This document shows positions 61,891-64,000 of a stretch of 64,000 nt of DNA, one piece after another. Every line of letters begins with the position of its first letter. Position 1 is the stretch's first letter. This stretch comes from Caproicibacter sp047777415. GTDB taxonomy: Bacteria; Bacillota; Clostridia; Oscillospirales; Acutalibacteraceae. Where the stretch lies: assembly GCA_047777415.1 (NCBI GenBank), contig JBKEEO010000003.1, positions 1-64,000 on the forward strand, written 5' to 3'. The position numbers and the translations under genes were made by a program. Under the pieces are notes generated by a model, which saw nothing but the letters and a program-made list of their open reading frames with translations, had not been told where the DNA came from and searched no databases.

Positions 61891-63720
61891 TTAGTTCTCC
61901 CTTCCCGCCGTGTATGGCAGTCGGACAGAAACACGGGTTCCTTTGCCGATTTTTGAATTGATGGAAATCCCATAATTAATTCCAAATTTGAGTTGTAATC
62001 TGGAATTTACATTGATTAGCCCGATACTGTCGTTCAAAATATCCTCACCCTCGTCACGGTTTTGCAATGGCGTGGAATGGAACATATCGTTTAGTTCTTT
62101 TACCTGCGATTCTTCCATTCCTCGGCCATTATCCTCAATAAAAATAATAAAGCAATCATCTTCTACCGAGCAGTGGATTTGGATGACGGAATTGCCTCGT
62201 TTCATCTCACAGCCGTGAATAATAGCGTTTTCTACTATAGGCTGCAACGTTAAAGCAGGGATTTCAAAGTTCGAAAAATCTTTTGGAATATTGATTTGGT
62301 ACGAGAACTGATCCTTGTAACGGTTTTTTTGAAGACTCAGATAGGCATCTACGAGTTTCAGCTCGGCATAGAGCGGAATATCCTTGTCGGTATTCATTAC
62401 ACCACGCAAAAAATATGAAAGATCTTCTATGTTATGTACGGCTTCATCCTGTTCTCCGCATTTGATTAAGAGGCTGATTGTATTGAGTGTGTTATATAAA
62501 AAGTGAGGTTTAATCTGACTGCATAATGCGCTGTATTGGGCCTCTTTCTGCAGATAGCGGGACTCATATACCTTTTTAACCAGAAGAGTGTTGTTTTGCA
62601 TGGTCTTTCGAAGTTGGCTTACCATTGTATTAAAGGATTCGGTTAAAAATCCGATTTCATCGTGACTTTTTACCGGAACCTGTGCCGACAAATCTCCTTC
62701 CTGTACTTGTCGCATTCGTCTTACGATTGTAAATATGGGATTTAAGAAATTGTTGGCGAACAAAACCAGAACAAAAACGGCAGCGGCGGCGCAAAGCAGT
62801 GCAGCCACAAATGCTGCATTTCGGGTTTCTAAAAAATACCGGTTTAGCTGATTATAAGAGCTAACTTTTGCAATTTTCCAATCTGTCGTGCTCAGAGTGG
62901 AAGTGTTAACTACATATTTTGCGCCATCTATCATGGGAATGCTGCTGCCATCTGTTGCCAGAACATATTGATAAATGGAATCACTAAGCTTACTGTCGGC
63001 AAAGCGGCTGTTTTGGTAAATAATATTTTTATCCTTGTCAATTATGAATAATGCACTGTCGGATTCCAACTGGACTTTATCGCAAATGTTTTTAATGCCT
63101 GCATAATTTGCGTCAACCTTGATAACGCCCAGAACCTTGGAATTATCCTCCTTACTTCGAAGACTTTGAACAAACGAAAATATTTGCGTTTTCTTGTTCC
63201 CGAATACTTTTTCCGAATGAACGGGTAGAAAAAGGCGCTCCTGTGTGCGACGGGCTTGAAGAAACCAAGAAGACTGCGTATAACTGAGATACTCCTCCAT
63301 ATTATAGGGGGTTTTTATACTGGAATACACGTCACTATCCGTTAGAATATAGACGCGGAGGATATCATCCCGGGGCAATATCATAACGGAACCAAGATAA
63401 TTTTCTATGTTTCGCTGTTTCTCCAATTTTTCCATATCGCTGTGGGGCTGAAATTCAAGCTCTTCCATAATGCTGTTATTGTAATAGGGCGTCAGACTCA
63501 GCCGAAGCAGTTCTTTTAGATAGGTATCAACATTTATGCTAATCTGGTCAATTATTTGTTGGGTTTGTTCTTTTGTCTGTTCGGTGAAATAATCTGTATA
63601 ACGGCGGTAACTTAATACAGAAACCAGTGTTACAGACAGCACAATCAGAAGAGATATAATAACCAACAGCTTTCGCCGGATGCTCCAGTTTCGATAGGTA
63701 TGAAAAAATAGACTTTTCAT
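61891..63720 (-). CDS. YesM-type sensor histidine kinase
   Basis: 609 residues from ATG 63720 (AAGGGAGGTGCCGGATT). Membrane helices at about 18-38 and 300-320 bracket a large external sensor domain (Cache-like); HAMP follows (LNPIFTIVRRMRQVQEGDLS). The His-kinase domain has QIKPHFLYNTLNTI (phospho-acceptor His), VENAIIHG (N box) and FIEDNGRGM (G box). It senses an extracellular signal, typically sugar bound to a lipoprotein, and phosphorylates the regulator gene product downstream. Confidence 0.93.
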   Translation of the reverse strand: MKSLFFHTYRNWSIRRKLLVIISLLIVLSVTLVSVLSYRRYTDYFTEQTKEQTQQIIDQISINVDTYLKELLRLSLTPYYNNSIMEELEFQPHSDMEKLEKQRNIENYLGSVMILPRDDILRVYILTDSDVYSSIKTPYNMEEYLSYTQSSWFLQARRTQERLFLPVHSEKVFGNKKTQIFSFVQSLRSKEDNSKVLGVIKVDANYAGIKNICDKVQLESDSALFIIDKDKNIIYQNSRFADSKLSDSIYQYVLATDGSSIPMIDGAKYVVNTSTLSTTDWKIAKVSSYNQLNRYFLETRNAAFVAALLCAAAAVFVLVLFANNFLNPIFTIVRRMRQVQEGDLSAQVPVKSHDEIGFLTESFNTMVSQLRKTMQNNTLLVKKVYESRYLQKEAQYSALCSQIKPHFLYNTLNTISLLIKCGEQDEAVHNIEDLSYFLRGVMNTDKDIPLYAELKLVDAYLSLQKNRYKDQFSYQINIPKDFSNFEIPALTLQPIVENAIIHGCEMKRGNSVIQIHCSVEDDCFIIFIEDNGRGMEESQVKELNDMFHSTPLQNRDEGEDILNDSIGLINVNSRLQLKFGINYGISINSKIGKGTRVSVRLPYTAGREN

Positions 63721-63892
63721 AATCCGGCACCTCCCTTTTTTATAATTATATCACGATTCCGTTGTTATGCAATTACACCAATTATGAATCTAAAAAACTC
63801 AAACTATTATCTAATAAAACGGGAATTTTCATTTGCGGGAAAATGTGCTAATCTAAAAACGGAGGCAGTTGATATTAAAGGAGGAATTTATT

Positions 63893-64000
63893 TTGAAAAA
63901 GTTTTTAGCCATACTGTTGAGTGCAGCGCTGCTCGCAGTATCTTTTTCCGGGTGTGCGACGTCAGTTAACACTGCCACATCCTCTCAAGCACAGTCAGAT
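63893..64000 (+). CDS. Lipoprotein, probably ABC-transporter solute-binding protein (5' part)
   Basis: 36 residues visible from TTG 63893 (AAAGGAGGAATTTATT). A lipoprotein signal MKKFLAILLSAALLAVSFSG ends in a Cys, followed by a Ser/Thr-rich linker (ATSVNTATSSQAQ). Divergent from a YesMN pair, the usual place for a sugar-binding lipoprotein of an ABC importer. The domain itself is beyond the window. Confidence 0.7.
   Translation, partial: MKKFLAILLSAALLAVSFSGCATSVNTATSSQAQSD

Overview
The window looks like a chromosome segment of a low-to-medium GC Gram-positive anaerobe of the Clostridia (Firmicutes), perhaps Oscillospirales. This rests on gene content (CDP-glycerol/teichoic-type wall genes, a TrkAH pair, a YesMN-type two-component pair), strong AGGAGG ribosome sites, frequent GTG/TTG starts and a Gram-positive type integrative conjugative element (ICE). 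No 16S or other species marker is present, so genus is not claimed.

Layout. 1-5.7 kb: end of a wall/surface-polysaccharide cluster (CDP-glycerol transferase 3' end, IspD/TarI cytidylyltransferase, NAD-dependent epimerase, polysaccharide pyruvyl transferase), then a convergent UDP-GlcNAc 2-epimerase gene broken by an internal 352-bp partial tandem duplication whose exact removal restores a 376-codon frame. 5.8-11.2 kb: small protein, TrkH/TrkA potassium uptake and an APC-family amino-acid permease. 11.36 kb: tRNA-Leu(CAG) with a consensus promoter. From there to at least 46.8 kb: an ICE that has used the tRNA as its likely attachment site. It holds a tyrosine integrase, an ImmR/ImmA-like repressor-protease pair with twin operators, a replication block (replisome-organiser-like and DnaC-like proteins, a phased CGGC decamer array), secreted proteins, a complete Gram-positive Tad/Flp pilus locus interrupted near its start by an IS1182-family element, SSB, an ArdC-primase fusion, a type IV secretion channel (VirD4, VirB2-, VirB3-, VirB4- and VirB6-like), an oriT-like region, two relaxosome accessory proteins, a MOBP-type relaxase and a two-domain cell-wall hydrolase.

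47-54.7 kb is a defence island: a four-gene leftward operon built around a GHKL (Bergerat-fold) ATPase, facing a rightward HTH-Vsr-cytosine methyltransferase-HpaII-type endonuclease operon. Divergent promoters drive the two arms. A short relic gene lies on both sides of the island in opposite orientation. 55.2-60.3 kb is an insertion-sequence graveyard: an intact IS256-family element, an internally deleted IS3-family copy, an internally deleted IS256-family copy and an intact IS3-family copy. 60.3-64 kb returns to ordinary chromosomal content: an AraC-type response regulator and YesM-type sensor kinase divergent from a lipoprotein gene (probably a sugar-binding protein) cut by the window end.

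How it works together. The ICE would excise via the integrase, be held quiescent by the repressor that occludes its rightward promoter, replicate with its own initiator/loader, be nicked at oriT and exported through the VirB/VirD4-type channel, with the wall hydrolase opening peptidoglycan. The embedded Tad pilus, with a large Ig-like/leucine-rich-repeat surface protein, is best explained as a mating or attachment pilus. The right end of the element was not located, so whether the defence island is ICE cargo is unresolved.
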